Positions 16,652 to 24,406 of a stretch of 64,000 nt of DNA are shown in pieces; position 1 is the first letter of the stretch, and every line of letters begins with the position of its first letter. This DNA is from Exiguobacterium sp. s48 (GTDB taxonomy: Bacteria; Bacillota; Bacilli; Exiguobacteriales; Exiguobacteriaceae), in assembly GCF_018617395.1 (NCBI RefSeq), contig NZ_JACSKC010000003.1, positions 62,001 through 126,000 of the forward strand, given 5' to 3'. The translations under genes and the position numbers were made by a program. The notes beneath the pieces were generated by a model. That model saw nothing but the letters and a program-made list of their open reading frames with translations. It ran no database searches and was not told where the DNA came from.

Positions 16652-16962
16652 GTTGGGTTTACTTGATTGGCGCCGGAATCGCTGAAATGACAGCCGTATT
16701 TTTTATGGGGAAATCAAAAGGATATCAAATCATAAGATGGTCGATTGCATCCGTCCTATCCTTTTCGCTCAGCTTTTATTGGTTATCAAAGTCGCTTGAA
16801 GGTATCCCACTCAGTCTAGCTTATTCCATTTGGGTCGGGATTGGAGCGGCAGGCGGTGTCATATTAGGCATGCTTTATTTGAACGAATCGAAAAGTCGCT
16901 GGCGGATCTTTTATTTAATCTTGATTATCGGAAGTGTGATCGGATTAAAAGTTGTAGCGTGA
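16648..16962 (+). CDS. SMR-family efflux subunit, partner
   Basis: 104 residues with four membrane helices. The conserved Glu is in GAGIAEMTAVFFM, and PLSLAYSIWVGIGAAGG is the second family motif. ATG at 16648 overlaps the stop of the first SMR gene, with AGGAGGCG as ribosome site. It is more divergent than its partner, fitting the usual asymmetric pairing of YkkCD-like transporters, which exchange cations for protons across the membrane. It ends the tetR-smr-smr operon. Confidence 0.87.
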   Translation: MSWVYLIGAGIAEMTAVFFMGKSKGYQIIRWSIASVLSFSLSFYWLSKSLEGIPLSLAYSIWVGIGAAGGVILGMLYLNESKSRWRIFYLILIIGSVIGLKVVA

Positions 16963-17037
16963 AGGGTTGAAACAATCTGAAAAAGGGAATTAATTAGTTC
17001 AGATTACGAGATGGATGAATGAAAGGGGCGGAAAACG

Positions 17038-17595
17038 ATGCATCTTGTCGAGTTGCAATCCGAACGTTTGCGGTTTGAACCGTATACGATTTCTGATTTC
17101 TATTTTGTTAAATCGCTTCTCCAAGATCCTCGGGTGATGCGTTTCATCAGTCCGGACGGGAGACCATATACGGATGAACAGACAATCGAATGGTTCGAAC
17201 GGCAATTAGCACGTTACGAGACTGGGCGTCAAACGGGGCTATTGAAACTGATGACGTTTGACAGTGATGAACCGATTGGTCATGCCGGTACACTGTTGCA
17301 TGAATTGGACGGGAAAATTGAATTAGAAGTGGGATATTGGTTGACACCGAAGCATTGGCATATGGGATATGGACGAGAAGCTGCCGCACGATTGATGCAG
17401 CATGCTTTTACCGAGGGAGAGAAGGAAATTATCTCGCTCATTCATCCGGAAAACGTTCCGTCTCAGCGTGTCGCCAAAGCGAACGGTCTTCATTGGGACC
17501 GCGACACGTTATATCAAAACATGCTCGTATCCGTTTATGCTGGTGATCTGGAACGATTATGCCGACATATCGATCGCCAACAAATGACGCGATAA
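17038..17595 (+). CDS. GNAT acetyltransferase, RimJ/RimL-like
   Basis: 185 residues with the RimJ/RimL-type layout: LQSERLRFEPYTISDF at the start, then GHAGTLLH and EVGYWLTPKHWHMGYGREAA, the beta-4/acetyl-CoA loop region, and ENVPSQRVAKANGL near the end. It would transfer acetyl from acetyl-CoA to a protein N-terminus or small amine; the target is unknown. ATG at 17038 follows GAAAGGGGCGG. No terminator is obvious between it and the SMR genes 75 bases upstream, but the spacing and separate ribosome site leave co-transcription open. Confidence 0.85.
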   Translation: MHLVELQSERLRFEPYTISDFYFVKSLLQDPRVMRFISPDGRPYTDEQTIEWFERQLARYETGRQTGLLKLMTFDSDEPIGHAGTLLHELDGKIELEVGYWLTPKHWHMGYGREAAARLMQHAFTEGEKEIISLIHPENVPSQRVAKANGLHWDRDTLYQNMLVSVYAGDLERLCRHIDRQQMTR

Positions 17596-17624
17596 AATAG
17601 TTTTAAAAAAGATGAAAAAAATTG

Positions 17625-17653
17625 TTGCCAACTCAATAGTTTCTTGATATATT
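17625..17653 (+). promoter_or_regulatory. tRNA-Val promoter
   Basis: TTGCCA at 17625-17630 and TATATT at 17648-17653, spacer 17. The predicted transcript begins at about 17660 and opens with a small hairpin GTGTCC/GGACAC before the tRNA. Confidence 0.6.
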
Positions 17654-17682
17654 AATAGTGTCCTTAAGAGAGGACACGACCT

Positions 17683-17755
17683 GATTCTGTAGCTCAGCTG
17701 GGAGAGCGCTACCTTGACAGGGTAGAGGTCGCTGGTTCGAGCCCAGTCAGAATCA
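17683..17755 (+). tRNA. tRNA-Val, anticodon GAC
   Basis: Cloverleaf read directly: acceptor GATTCTG pairs with CAGAATC, D arm GCTCAGCTGGGAGAGC, anticodon stem CTACC/GGTAG with loop TTGACAG (anticodon GAC at 17716-17718), T loop TTCGAGC, discriminator A. The CCA is not encoded; the next bases are CTTG. Confidence 0.95.
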
Positions 17756-17804
17756 CTTGGGTGCCAAACCCTCGAGAAACCCACCGGAACATGGGTTTCC
17801 GCGA

Positions 17805-17837
17805 AGCCACTTCTTGCGAGAAGTGGCTCTTTTTTTG
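17805..17837 (+). terminator. terminator after tRNA-Val
   Basis: Ten-pair stem AGCCACTTCT/AGAAGTGGCT followed by a T run. A separate hairpin GAAACCC/GGGTTTC lies just before it at about 17775-17798. Confidence 0.8.
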
Positions 17838-17904
17838 TATGTTGACATCAAACGAAAGCAATTGGTATATTCCTTAACATACATAACGAAACGGGGAATG
17901 TTGC

Positions 17905-18600
17905 ATGGTGCTAACGGGAACGCTCGTCAATGCCGGATTAATCGTCATCGGGGCATTGTTAGGTCTTTTATTTCATCGTATTCCAGAGCGGATGAAAGAG
18001 ACGGTGACAGCCGCAATCGGACTTGCAGTTATCTTGCTTGGCATTCAGATGGGAATGAAAAGTGAAAACTTCTTGATTGTCATCGGAAGTCTTGTCGTCG
18101 GGTCTGCGCTCGGGGAGTGGTGGAAGTTAGATGAATTGTTGAATGAAGTTGGTTATCGCCTGGAGCGGCGTCTTGGGAGTCAATCGAGTGTAGCGGAAGG
18201 GTTTGTGACGGCCACGCTCATCTTTGTGATTGGAGCGATGGCGATTATTGGCGCACTTGACAGTGGGTTACGGGGCGACCACGATGTATTGTATACAAAA
18301 GGCTTGATTGATGGTTTTACAGCCCTCGTGTTAAGTTCGACACTTGGAATCGGTGTGATGTTTTCAGCTGTACCTGTACTCATCTATCAAGGCGGAATCG
18401 CACTACTTGCCATTCAAATCATGAAATTCATTCCAGAGTCGCTTATGGACAGCTTTATTTTAGAGATGACCGCGACCGGTGGGGTAATGATTGTGGCGAT
18501 TGGCTTGAACTTGGTTGGTATTACAAAAATACGAGTGGCTAACTTATTGCCTGGCATTCTTGTGGTCGCGATGATTGTCACGACGATCCATATGCTATAA
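17905..18600 (+). CDS. DUF554 membrane protein (YqgA/YdfK-like)
   Basis: 231 residues with seven or so membrane helices. It begins with LTGTLVNAGLIVIGALLG, typical of DUF554, and contains GAMAIIGALDSGLRGDHDVLYTKGLIDG and a late NLVGITKIRVANLLPG. The family is widespread and of unknown function, perhaps a transporter. ATG at 17905 after GGGGAATG. It is followed by a bidirectional terminator shared with the feo operon, which runs the other way. Confidence 0.85.
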   Translation: MVLTGTLVNAGLIVIGALLGLLFHRIPERMKETVTAAIGLAVILLGIQMGMKSENFLIVIGSLVVGSALGEWWKLDELLNEVGYRLERRLGSQSSVAEGFVTATLIFVIGAMAIIGALDSGLRGDHDVLYTKGLIDGFTALVLSSTLGIGVMFSAVPVLIYQGGIALLAIQIMKFIPESLMDSFILEMTATGGVMIVAIGLNLVGITKIRVANLLPGILVVAMIVTTIHML

Positions 18601-18602
18601 AG

Positions 18603-18633
18603 AAAAAAGACTGAATTCGATTCAGTCTTTTTT
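18603..18633. terminator. bidirectional terminator, DUF554 gene and feo operon
   Basis: Stem AAAAAAGACTGAA/TTCAGTCTTTTTT. Confidence 0.8.
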
Positions 18634-18840
18634 CGTGGTTGAATGCAAAGTTGAAGGTTCTTTTTGTAGAGCTTCCGCAATGATTTTATCCCAATCGGCT
18701 GCGTCGCATGCCGTTGTACAGGTCGGTTCAATTTCACATGTTGCACATTTCCCGCCTTTTGCTTTACGTGTGTAGCGGTAAAGTGAAAATGCGGCATATC
18801 CAAATACAATGAATCCGATGAGTAAGTCAAAGAATGACAT
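18622..18840 (-). CDS. FeoB-associated Cys-rich membrane protein
   Basis: 72 residues starting at an ATG at 18840 after AAGGAGGA. One membrane helix (about 3-22) is followed by a basic stretch and a Cys cluster, CATCEIEPTCTTAC, i.e. four Cys in 14 residues. This matches the small proteins often encoded last in feoAB operons, which may help iron binding or Fe(II) delivery to the FeoB pore; their function is not established. It follows feoB by 11 bases on the same strand. Confidence 0.85.
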   Translation of the reverse strand: MSFFDLLIGFIVFGYAAFSLYRYTRKAKGGKCATCEIEPTCTTACDAADWDKIIAEALQKEPSTLHSTTKKD

Positions 18841-18851
18841 GATCTTCCTCC

Positions 18852-20828
18852 TTACGCAAATCCGAATAAGCGACCAACTTGATAAATGATCAGCGACACG
18901 ACATAGGCAACGCCAAGACCATATAAACTGGCGAACCACGTCAACTTGGCACTACCAACTTCTCGCCGGATGACAGCGACTGTCGCCAGACAAGGGACAT
19001 ACAGCAAAACGAATGCCATGAAGCTATAGGCGCTGAGCGGGGTAAAGATGGGCAATAGCGACTCCGATAAATCTGATTCGCCGACCGCATAGATGATTGC
19101 CATCGTAGACACGACAACTTCTTTTGCCAAGAATCCGGTAATGAGCGAGGCGCCTGCTTGCCAAGTCCCAAATCCGAGAGGGATGAGTACTGTCGCAATC
19201 AATCCACCGATCAGGGCCAAGAAGCTCTCGTTCATCGGTACATCAAAGCCATTTGGACCTGAATAGGCAAGTAGCCAGATGAACACAGAACCACCAAAAA
19301 TAAATGTACCCGCTTTTCGAACGAAACCTTTGGCTTTTTGCCAAGTGCTACGCCACAACGTTAGTCCTTGAGGGACACGATATGGGGGTTGTTCGACGAT
19401 GAATAAGCTTGTCTGATCTTCAGCGGCTAGTGCCTTCGTAAAGATTTTAGCGGCAATCAAGGCAAGAAGAATTCCGAGCATGTAAAGCGAGAGAACGACG
19501 AGCGCTTGATGAGTGGCAAAGAAACTTGCCGCAAACACAGCGTAAATCGGAAGTCGGGCCGAACAAGACATGAACGGTGAGATGAAGATGGTAACAAGAC
19601 GTTCTCGTTCCTCTTCCACCGTTCGGGCAGCCATGATTCCAGGGACGTTACATCCGAACCCGATAATCATCGGGATGAAGCTTTTTCCGTTCAGCCCTAC
19701 GAGTTGCATGAAACGGTCCATCACGATGGCGACCCGAGCCATATATCCCGAGTCTTCCAAAAATGAAATGAAGAAAAAGAGTACAAAGATTTGCGGGACG
19801 AAAACCAATACGCCCCCGACACCTGCAATGACGCCGTCTACGAGAAGGGCTTGAATGAATGGAGAAGCGCCTACAGCCTCTAACATCCAAACCGTTCCTG
19901 ATGTGATCGGACCAGACAAAAGTCCATCTAACGCATCGGAGAGCGGTGCACCAACCCAGTTGAATGTCACATGAAACAGTGCATACAGGACCCCGAAGAA
20001 GATGGGCAAACCTAAAATGGGATGTGTCACGATGGCATCAATACGATCGGTCATCGTCACGTGCTGTGCATTTTGATTTTCAATGACTTGGTGTCGAATC
20101 TGTTTCGCCCAATCGCGACGACGCTCAGTGATATGTGCGTGTGCAAAGCGTCCGAGAGTGGCTTCGAGATGCTTACGAACGGTGACGACATCCGGGAAGG
20201 ACGTCTCTAAATGGTTAACGATGATTCGATTCCCAGCCAAGTATTGAATCGCAATCCAACGATCTGTTCTCGAAAGGCCGGTTAAACGAAGGATCTGTGT
20301 AATCGCTTCTTCTGTTTCAAGACCATAGTTCAACTCGAACGGTTGACGTTTTTCCATTTGGATCGATGAGAGCAAGACATCACATCCATCTCCCGTTCGT
20401 GCCGTAATAGGGAAGACATCTACTTGAAGGAGTGTTTTTAATTTGTCGAGATCAACATGCATCCCACGGTTTTCTGCTACGTCAACCATGTTCAAGCCGA
20501 TTTGAAGCGGACGCCCCATCTCTAAAAGTTGCAGGGTGAGTTGTAAGTTCCGTTCTAGCTGCGAGGCATCGACGATGTTAATCATCCCGTCAAACGGTTC
20601 GTGAAGTAGGAAGCGAGAAACAATAGCCTCATCTGCTGAGAGCGGGTCTAGGTCGTATACACCGGGCAAATCGATGAGCTGTCCAACTTTCCCGTGCAAC
20701 TGACCAACTTTTTGTTCGATTGTGACGCCTGCCCAGTTCCCAACGTGGGCGAACGAGCCTGTCAATCGATTAAATAATGAGGTTTTTCCTGTATTTGGGT
20801 TGCCAATCAATGCGATTCGTTGATTCAT
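18852..20828 (-). CDS. feoB: ferrous iron transporter FeoB
   Basis: 658 residues. The N-terminal G domain has GNPNTGKTSLFN (8-19), switch threonines in WAGVTIE, DLPGVYDL, and NMVD in place of NKxD. A helical GDI domain follows, then about eight to ten membrane helices with GFGCNVPGI and SCSARLP, the Cys-containing pore segments, and GFLAKEVVVSTM near the end. FeoB imports Fe(II) across the membrane with GTP control. ATG overlaps the feoA stop by four bases. A Fur box precedes feoA. Confidence 0.95.
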   Translation of the reverse strand: MNQRIALIGNPNTGKTSLFNRLTGSFAHVGNWAGVTIEQKVGQLHGKVGQLIDLPGVYDLDPLSADEAIVSRFLLHEPFDGMINIVDASQLERNLQLTLQLLEMGRPLQIGLNMVDVAENRGMHVDLDKLKTLLQVDVFPITARTGDGCDVLLSSIQMEKRQPFELNYGLETEEAITQILRLTGLSRTDRWIAIQYLAGNRIIVNHLETSFPDVVTVRKHLEATLGRFAHAHITERRRDWAKQIRHQVIENQNAQHVTMTDRIDAIVTHPILGLPIFFGVLYALFHVTFNWVGAPLSDALDGLLSGPITSGTVWMLEAVGASPFIQALLVDGVIAGVGGVLVFVPQIFVLFFFISFLEDSGYMARVAIVMDRFMQLVGLNGKSFIPMIIGFGCNVPGIMAARTVEEERERLVTIFISPFMSCSARLPIYAVFAASFFATHQALVVLSLYMLGILLALIAAKIFTKALAAEDQTSLFIVEQPPYRVPQGLTLWRSTWQKAKGFVRKAGTFIFGGSVFIWLLAYSGPNGFDVPMNESFLALIGGLIATVLIPLGFGTWQAGASLITGFLAKEVVVSTMAIIYAVGESDLSESLLPIFTPLSAYSFMAFVLLYVPCLATVAVIRREVGSAKLTWFASLYGLGVAYVVSLIIYQVGRLFGFA

Positions 20829-21061
20829 GGCACAATCACTCCGATTTTTTCGGCATCTGATCTTCGGATGGCGATAATTTGTTGATGATCTACTTGTTCA
20901 ATTGTGAGCGGTCCTGAAAAAATAGCTTTTCGTTTTACTCGTACCGAACACCCCTCATAAAACCCAAGTGAAATCATTCGGCGACGCAAGCGATCATCAA
21001 CTTTAGTCAAATCAGATAGAATGACGGTTTGATTCAACGTGATATGACGTAATCGATTCAT
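20825..21061 (-). CDS. feoA: ferrous iron transport protein FeoA
   Basis: 78 residues, a small SH3-like beta-barrel. MISLGFYEGCSVRVKRKAIFSGPLTIE matches the FeoA core, with LRRRMISLG as the typical helix. FeoA sits in the cytoplasm and regulates FeoB. It is the first gene of feoA-feoB-small Cys protein; its end overlaps feoB. A Fur box lies about 20 bases upstream of the start. Confidence 0.92.
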   Translation of the reverse strand: MNRLRHITLNQTVILSDLTKVDDRLRRRMISLGFYEGCSVRVKRKAIFSGPLTIEQVDHQQIIAIRRSDAEKIGVIVP

Positions 21062-21080
21062 AATACCCTTCCTATCTTTT

Positions 21081-21103
21081 GATAACGATTCTCATTCGCT
21101 ATC
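21081..21103. promoter_or_regulatory. Fur box upstream of feoA
   Basis: GATAACGATTCTCATTC followed by GCTATC agrees with the 19-base GATAATGATAATCATTATC consensus at about 14 of 19 positions. It is placed to repress the feo operon when iron is plentiful. Confidence 0.75.
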
Positions 21104-21181
21104 GTATCACGTTCACTGAAAAAGTGAAATATTGTTCATGTAAAAAGTTATATTTGATAATGAATAAGGTCGAGTGAACAT

Positions 21182-21210
21182 AAAAAAGCGTAAACGAATA
21201 TCGTTTACGC
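21182..21210 (-). terminator. terminator after the proC-like gene
   Basis: Ten-pair stem GCGTAAACGA/TCGTTTACGC, beginning in the last codon and stop of the gene, with a T run on the minus strand. Confidence 0.8.
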
Positions 21211-21996
21211 CTCTTCGATCGTTTCATGCTCTTCTTTAGCGCTCTCACGTAAGGCTGAAGCCATCACGTCGGCAAGGTTACGTTCACGCAGTACGCCGAC
21301 GCCTCGGTCTGTCGGTCCACCTGGAGCAGCCACGTCAGCAATCAGGTCCTTCGTTGCGCGTGTCTCGTGTGAAAGTAACTCAGCTGAGCCTTTCATCGCT
21401 TGAGCGACAATTTGACGAGCCGTCGCCTCATCATATCCCACATCGGTCAAGACCGGTGTCATCGCACCGACAATCTCATAAAAGAAGGCCGGGCTACAAC
21501 CTGCTGCTGCCATGAAGGCAGACATCGTTTTCGCATCGGTGACGGCCGTTCGACCAACTCGTTCAAAGAGAGCAGTCGCTTTCTCTCGATCCGCCTCGTC
21601 CGTCTCGGGTCCAAACCATAATCCTGTCATTCCGCTACGATAGGCGACAGGAGTATTCGGCATCGCACATACGGCAGGGAGACCAGAAATTTCTTCTAAC
21701 TGACTTGGTTCGATGTGGGCCGCAACAGACAGGAGTAATGGGGTCGTCCATTCTTTCGATTCCACGTACGGAATGACGCCATCCGGTTGCATGGCAAGTA
21801 CAACGATGTCATAGTCGTTGACGTCTTCTTCTTCGACGATTTGAACACCGAGTTCACTTTGCAATGCGAGTAACCGTTCCCGGTCACTACGGTTCGTCAT
21901 TGTGATCTGTGTTGGTTCGATTCCAGAGTCGATCCACCCTCGAACGAGTGCCTCACTCATCGATCCTGCACCGACCATTAATAATTGATTCATCAT
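21205..21996 (-). CDS. proC: pyrroline-5-carboxylate reductase (ProC family)
   Basis: 263 residues. Rossmann NADPH site LLMVGAGSMSEALVRGW at the start, a central AMPNTPVAYRSGMTGLW, and the C-terminal helical substrate motif APGGPTDRGVGVLRE with the conserved Thr. It reduces pyrroline-5-carboxylate to proline in the cytoplasm. Some Bacillales paralogues (ProG, ProI, ComER) share this fold, so the exact paralogue is unsure; the intact GG(P/T)T motif supports an enzyme. The start is one of two consecutive ATGs after AAGAGGTGA. It is a single gene with its own terminator. Confidence 0.88.
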   Translation of the reverse strand: MMNQLLMVGAGSMSEALVRGWIDSGIEPTQITMTNRSDRERLLALQSELGVQIVEEEDVNDYDIVVLAMQPDGVIPYVESKEWTTPLLLSVAAHIEPSQLEEISGLPAVCAMPNTPVAYRSGMTGLWFGPETDEADREKATALFERVGRTAVTDAKTMSAFMAAAGCSPAFFYEIVGAMTPVLTDVGYDEATARQIVAQAMKGSAELLSHETRATKDLIADVAAPGGPTDRGVGVLRERNLADVMASALRESAKEEHETIEEA

Positions 21997-22185
21997 TCGT
22001 CACCTCTTCTTTTCGATTCGGTCAATAGTTATGTTGACTATCATAACAAACCTGCTCTCGAATATCGCCCATCTTGCTCATATGTAAGGAGATGGAAAAG
22101 GATTTGTCACATGAATCGATGAACATGACAAACATTTCAAATCGCGTTATGATGGCTCTAATTCAAAAGAGTGAGGCGAATTTGA

Positions 22186-22455
22186 GTGAAACGTGTACTC
22201 GTAAAAGGAATTCAAGGTTATCAACGTTTTATTTCACCGTTAAAACCACCAACATGCCGATTTTATCCGAGCTGTTCACATTACGGGATTGAAGCGATTG
22301 AAAAGCATGGAGCCATCAAAGGGAGCTATTTAACCGCACGTCGGCTTATTCGGTGTCAACCGTTCCATCCAGGTGGCCTAGATTATGTACCGGATACATT
22401 CGATTGGAAAGCGCCTTTGCAACGAGAAAAACCAGAGTCGCAGCGAGACGATTAA
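22186..22455 (+). CDS. yidD: membrane protein insertion efficiency factor YidD
   Basis: 89 residues with the YidD signature: [31 protein letters not shown], then [20 protein letters not shown] and LDYVPD. YidD assists YidC in membrane protein insertion; it is amphipathic and membrane-associated. GTG start at 22186. Unusually for some genomes, it is not beside rnpA/yidC. A terminator overlaps its stop codon. Confidence 0.92.
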   Translation: MKRVLVKGIQGYQRFISPLKPPTCRFYPSCSHYGIEAIEKHGAIKGSYLTARRLIRCQPFHPGGLDYVPDTFDWKAPLQREKPESQRDD

Positions 22456-22474
22456 GTTCGTCTCGCTGTTTTTA
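22441..22474 (+). terminator. terminator overlapping the yidD stop
   Basis: Ten-pair stem CAGCGAGACG/CGTCTCGCTG followed by five T. Confidence 0.85.
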
Positions 22475-22583
22475 TACAGAAGATTTATTTGATTATTGTT
22501 TTAGTACAATACTTTTGCATTGTTCTAAGTATTCTGAAAAAATAGAAGCGTACACTATTCTTCGGGGAAGGGGATACTTTATT

Positions 22584-23936
22584 ATGGGGCAATCATTTAG
22601 TGAATGGGTGAGTACGGCATCCAACTTTGTATGGGGACCACCGCTCTTGATTTTGCTTGTGGGGACAGGCATTTACTTGACGGTGCGTCTAGGTGGGATT
22701 CAAGTTACTAAATTACCGTATGCGTTGAAATTGGCGTTCTCAAAAAACCAAGATCAATCTTCGAGAGGGGACATCAGTCACTTCCAAGCCCTCATGACCG
22801 CCCTTGCGGCAACCGTCGGTACGGGGAACATCGTCGGGGTGTCGACAGCGGTTGTATTAGGAGGTCCGGGTGCGATCGTCTGGATGTGGGTCTCTGGATT
22901 CTTTGGGATGGCGACAAAGTATGCGGAAGCGGTCCTTGCCGTCAAATATCGGGTGACCGATGAACGAGGTCAGATGGCCGGTGGGCCGATGTACTATCTA
23001 GAACGAGGATTGAATCAGCGCTGGTTAGCGGTCGCTTTTGCGGCATTCGCATCCATTGCGGCGTTTGGTATCGGAAACGGGGTTCAGACAAACTCCGTCG
23101 CATTGGCGCTTAAAACGACATTCGACGTACCATTATACATATCAGGGATCCTCATTATGATTTTTACGGGTGCCGTCATCTTAGGAGGCGTTCGATCTAT
23201 AGGGAAAGTGGTCAGTTACTTTGTACCTGTTATGATCGCCTTCTACTTAGGTAGCGGTTTAGTCATCATGATTATGAACTACTCATTGATTCCGGATGCG
23301 TTCTCACTCATCTTTAGCAGTACGTTCAGTGCAGAGGCTATCGGTGGGGGGGCAATTGGGGCTGCAATCCGTTATGGCGTCGCACGCGGTGTCTTTTCGA
23401 ACGAAGCGGGTCTCGGCTCTGCCCCAATCGCTGCAGCAGCAGCGAAAACGGACATGCCAGGTCGTCAGGCACTCGTCTCGATGACACAAGTCTTCTTAGA
23501 TACGCTTGTCGTCTGTTCGGTGACAGGATTGACACTCGTCATGGGTGGCCAAATCGGTACGGGATTAGAAGGGGTTGAATTGACTTCGGCTACATTCGAA
23601 TTATTCCTCGGTCCTGCGGGGGGATATATTGTCACCATTGGCCTTGTTTTATTCGCCTATTCGACAGTGCTCGGTTGGTCTTATTACGGGGAACGCTCGA
23701 TTCATTACTTATTTGGGCAGAAGTCAATCATTCCATATCGGATTGCCTTTGTCCTTGTGGCGGGGCTAGGTGCCATGACGACCAATCTGAACTTAGTTTG
23801 GGCACTGTCCGATGTCTTTAACGGTCTGATGGCCATCCCGAACTTGATTGGTCTTCTCTTCTTGTCGGGTGTCGTCATCGCGGAAACGAAACGCTTCAAC
23901 CAACAGCTTGAAATTGAAAATCGGAAAGTTTCCTAA
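22584..23936 (+). CDS. sodium:alanine/amino-acid symporter (AGCS family)
   Basis: 450 residues with about ten to eleven membrane helices. Hallmarks are ALAATVGTGNIVGVSTAVVLGGPGAIVWMW, MAGGPMYYLERGL, and RGVFSNEAGLGSAPIAAAAAKT. AGCS carriers bring in alanine or glycine with sodium. ATG at 22584 is preceded by GGGGAAGGGG; longer readings in the same frame run through the yidD gene and terminator and are not real. Single gene, own promoter region, terminator after it. Confidence 0.93.
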   Translation: MGQSFSEWVSTASNFVWGPPLLILLVGTGIYLTVRLGGIQVTKLPYALKLAFSKNQDQSSRGDISHFQALMTALAATVGTGNIVGVSTAVVLGGPGAIVWMWVSGFFGMATKYAEAVLAVKYRVTDERGQMAGGPMYYLERGLNQRWLAVAFAAFASIAAFGIGNGVQTNSVALALKTTFDVPLYISGILIMIFTGAVILGGVRSIGKVVSYFVPVMIAFYLGSGLVIMIMNYSLIPDAFSLIFSSTFSAEAIGGGAIGAAIRYGVARGVFSNEAGLGSAPIAAAAAKTDMPGRQALVSMTQVFLDTLVVCSVTGLTLVMGGQIGTGLEGVELTSATFELFLGPAGGYIVTIGLVLFAYSTVLGWSYYGERSIHYLFGQKSIIPYRIAFVLVAGLGAMTTNLNLVWALSDVFNGLMAIPNLIGLLFLSGVVIAETKRFNQQLEIENRKVS

Positions 23937-23943
23937 ACGGAAG

Positions 23944-23981
23944 GACGCCATCCTCATGAATCAGAGGGTGGCGTCTTTTGT
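23944..23981. terminator. bidirectional terminator, AGCS symporter and potassium channel genes
   Basis: Stem GACGCCATCCTC/GAGGGTGGCGTC with T run; it overlaps the end of the channel gene. Confidence 0.8.
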
Positions 23982-24319
23982 TTTGCTTCTAATTCATCGA
24001 GCCGTGCTTTTTGTAAGTGGTCGAATACCTTTGTGATAAAGCCGACCATGATACCGACACCTGTGATGACATAGCCGATTGTGAAGATTTTCCCGATGTC
24101 GGTCTGCGGTGCAAAATCACCATACCCGATCGTCGTTAACGTGATGACACTAAAATAAAGTGCATCTAACCATCGCATCGCCTCGAATCGTGTATAAAAA
24201 AGTGTACCGGACAGAATGGTGAGAAAGGCGAGGCTGAATAACACTTGGAACTCAGGGTCACGCAGTCCGCGCCAAATACCTCGTACGATTCGACGTAAAG
24301 TTAGTAAGAACGGTAGCAT
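23954..24319 (-). CDS. two-TM potassium channel
   Basis: 121 residues: short basic N-terminus, membrane helix (about 25-44), pore helix with the selectivity filter TLTTIGYGDFAP (about 60-71), second helix (about 76-98), and a short tail. No RCK/TrkA_N domain or voltage sensor follows, so it is a minimal KcsA-like subunit that would act as a tetramer. ATG after AAAGGAGCG. The gene converges on the AGCS symporter. Confidence 0.92.
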   Translation of the reverse strand: MLPFLLTLRRIVRGIWRGLRDPEFQVLFSLAFLTILSGTLFYTRFEAMRWLDALYFSVITLTTIGYGDFAPQTDIGKIFTIGYVITGVGIMVGFITKVFDHLQKARLDELEAKQKTPPSDS

Positions 24320-24406
24320 ATCACTCGCTCCTTTCGATATTAGGTTTGTTCGCTAACAACAGGGGAACATCCTTTGTAGTTCGAAAAAAGAGAAAGGGTG
24401 AGGTAG

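Noticed and set aside
17757-18065. 102-residue frame starting in the tRNA 3' end
   Set aside because: It crosses the tRNA terminator and overlaps the start of the DUF554 gene in a different frame.
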